Part shown: piece after piece, positions 6,672 to 7,833 of the stretch | Position numbering within the stretch: the stretch's first letter is position 1 | Layout: each line of letters opens with the position of its first letter | DNA from: Micrococcales bacterium | Lineage (GTDB): Bacteria > Actinomycetota > Actinomycetes > S36-B12 > UBA10799 | DNA: 7,833 nucleotides | Assembly (NCBI GenBank): GCA_023252115.1 | Contig: JAHEXM010000067.1 | Location: forward strand, 1-7,833 | Direction: 5' to 3' | Made by a program: the position numbers and the translations under genes | Notes under the pieces: generated by a model | What the model was told of the DNA's origin: nothing | Database searches by the model: none | What the model saw: the letters and a program-made list of their open reading frames with translations, nothing else

Positions 6672-7691
6672 GTGGGTTACCTTTCCGTCATGCCTGAGTT
6701 CGATGGTCCGGATACTGAGCAGGGTCCGGTTACCCGTACACGAATGCGAATCGGCCGGGCTCGAGGTTCTGTCAGGGCGGCCCGCAAAGCGATCTTGACG
6801 CCTAAAGGCATCAAGGGCGCAACCGTGGAAGTTGCCTGGGTCTCTGCCCATGCGGCGCTTTGGCCGCTAGGCATGATCGAAGAAAGAGCTCGCGAAGAGG
6901 TCTTGCGCAACAACCTAGAAGGACTTCCGCCGGTTCAGCGGGGACTCATCATTGGCGATGTTGAAGCTGCCGGAACACCAATCATCTTGGTTCACGGAGT
7001 CATCGACAACCACTCGATCTTCACCCTGCTGCGTCGTGGCCTCAACCGGCGTGGTTTTGGCAAAGTCATTTCTTTGAACTACTCACCGCTGACCGACGAT
7101 ATTCGGCGGGTATCGCGTCGGCTGTCGATGCTGGTCGAAGCCGTCTGTCGCGAGACCGGGTACGAACGGGTTCACGTCATTGGGCATTCAATGGGCGGCT
7201 TTATTGCGCGCTACTACGTACAACGACTCGGTGGCCACAACCGCGTTCACACCCTGGTCACCCTCGGCTCGCCGCACGGCGGCACTGCCGCCGCGCACCT
7301 GATGCCCCACTCCGTTGCGCGCCAAATGCGCCTCGACAGCGACGTCGTCAAGGAACTACAAGAGCCAGCGATTGAGTGCCGAACCCGCATGATTGCTGTC
7401 TGGTCTGACCTAGATCAGCTCATCTATCCCAAACGAAATGCGCGCATCGTCCATCCAGACCTCAATGCGCGCAACGTTTTGATTCGCGGAGTCGGTCACA
7501 TGTCGTTGCCGGTGAGTGGTCGCGTTGTCCACGAGATCTGCACAACGCTGGCGCATCTTGACACTGATGGTTCAACACTTGCTGCTGGTGCAACGTCAAT
7601 CGCGAGTAGCAGCAGCAAGACCGTGCCGGCTCAACGCGGTACGACTGCACGACGGCGCAAACCTTCAAGCGCCACCGCAACTTCATCCTAG
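6672..7691 (+). CDS. Lipase/esterase-like alpha/beta hydrolase
   Basis: This 339-residue protein has an alpha/beta-hydrolase core (about 100-295). The oxyanion motif is IILVHGVIDN (104-113). The nucleophile elbow is VIGHSMGGFIARYYV, with catalytic S173. TLGSPHGGT (197-205) follows. The acid is probably D246 or D248 in VWSDLDQLI, and the base is H276 in GVGHMSLP. This pattern matches actinobacterial proteins annotated as triacylglycerol lipase or alpha/beta-fold hydrolase; the true ester substrate is unknown. Before the core lies a basic stretch (23-48) and a hydrophobic helix (about 49-68), which may sit at the membrane; I see no clear cleavable signal peptide. The last 40 residues are Ser/Thr/Ala-rich with RRRK near the end and look disordered. 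The start is uncertain: GTG 6672, ATG 6690 and ATG 6744 all lack a Shine-Dalgarno sequence, so leaderless translation is possible. The gene diverges from the suc-pur train. Confidence 0.88.
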   Translation: MGYLSVMPEFDGPDTEQGPVTRTRMRIGRARGSVRAARKAILTPKGIKGATVEVAWVSAHAALWPLGMIEERAREEVLRNNLEGLPPVQRGLIIGDVEAAGTPIILVHGVIDNHSIFTLLRRGLNRRGFGKVISLNYSPLTDDIRRVSRRLSMLVEAVCRETGYERVHVIGHSMGGFIARYYVQRLGGHNRVHTLVTLGSPHGGTAAAHLMPHSVARQMRLDSDVVKELQEPAIECRTRMIAVWSDLDQLIYPKRNARIVHPDLNARNVLIRGVGHMSLPVSGRVVHEICTTLAHLDTDGSTLAAGATSIASSSSKTVPAQRGTTARRRKPSSATATSS

Positions 7692-7714
7692 AGACGCAGC
7701 CCGTACACCGATGT
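7692..7714. other. Short convergent gap, no clear terminator
   Basis: Only 23 bases separate the stop codons of the lipase-like gene and the right-edge gene. I see no G+C-rich hairpin followed by T residues on either strand, so the two transcripts may overlap at their 3' ends. Confidence 0.4.
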
Positions 7715-7833
7715 CTATTGGCGCGGGACTTCCTTGGCACCAGGCCAGATGAAAGCAGCTGGGTCTTCGGCTCGATAGCCGTATGGATCCAGGCCAGGCG
7801 CATCCGGATTTCTTGCTTTGACTCGGTACTCCA
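7715..7833 (-). CDS. C-terminal end of an unrecognised protein (enters from right edge)
   Basis: One reverse-strand frame is open from the window edge to a TAG at 7717-7715 and gives 38 residues: EYRVKARNPDAPGLDPYGYR followed by AEDPAAFIWPGAKEVPRQ. The composition is rich in proline, with aromatic residues and charges, and codon use resembles that of the neighbouring genes. It reads as a genuine, probably soluble, C-terminus. I preferred this frame to the competing reverse frame that runs across the lipase gene to 7462, because that frame would overlap more than 200 bases of a well-supported gene. I do not recognise the family, and too little is visible to assign a function. The gene would end tail-to-tail with the lipase-like gene. 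Confidence 0.5.
   Translation of the reverse strand, partial: EYRVKARNPDAPGLDPYGYRAEDPAAFIWPGAKEVPRQ

Noticed and set aside
6492..6851. A 119-codon minus-strand open frame overlapping the lipase N-terminus and the divergent intergenic region.
   Set aside because: No ribosome binding site, an unlikely composition, and overlap with the better-supported plus-strand gene. Accepting it would leave no room for promoters.
7462..7803. A 113-codon minus-strand open frame overlapping the lipase C-terminus.
   Set aside because: It overlaps over 200 bases of the hydrolase gene, including the catalytic-His region. The alternative reverse frame ending at 7715 fits the gene boundary much better.

Overview
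The window looks like a piece of an actinobacterial (Actinomycetota) chromosome. The strongest reasons are the gene order sucC-sucD-DUF6350/perM-purN-purH, which I recall from Mycobacterium and Streptomyces, an IcmB-type cobalamin-binding protein next to sucC, and an alpha/beta hydrolase of a type common in actinobacteria. G+C, counted by eye on a few lines, is in the mid-to-upper 50s percent. That is lower than in Streptomyces, so a moderate-G+C lineage is likely, but I cannot name a genus. GTG and TTG starts are frequent (GTG for purH, purN and sucC, probably TTG for perM).

Layout. Positions 6434 down to 1 hold one long minus-strand gene train. In transcription order it is a stand-alone B12-binding mutase small subunit, sucC, sucD, perM-like membrane protein, purN, purH, and the start of a YdcZ/DUF606-type DMT transporter that runs off the left edge. 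Gaps are 74, 14, 24 and 9 bases, then overlaps of 4 (purN/purH) and 1 (purH/transporter). This is probably one operon, possibly with an internal control point in the 74-base gap, which holds two overlapping inverted repeats. On the right, a 237-base divergent intergenic region separates this train from a plus-strand lipase-like alpha/beta hydrolase (6672-7691). That gene converges on the C-terminal end of an unrecognised minus-strand gene that enters from the right edge.

How the genes fit together. SucCD interconvert succinyl-CoA and succinate with substrate-level phosphorylation. AdoCbl-dependent acyl-CoA mutases, of which the small B12-binding protein would be one half, either make succinyl-CoA (methylmalonyl-CoA mutase) or rearrange related acyl-CoAs (isobutyryl-CoA mutase). 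PurN and PurH are two one-carbon-dependent steps of IMP synthesis. The PerM-like protein links the cluster to cell division if the mycobacterial role holds here. The transporter has no assigned substrate. I see no mobile element, CRISPR array, rRNA or tRNA. Most of the window is conserved core metabolism. The points worth a second look are the transporter coupled to purH, the orphan B12 subunit, the dyads upstream of sucC, a perfect 10-bp hairpin inside sucC, and the uncertain lipase start.
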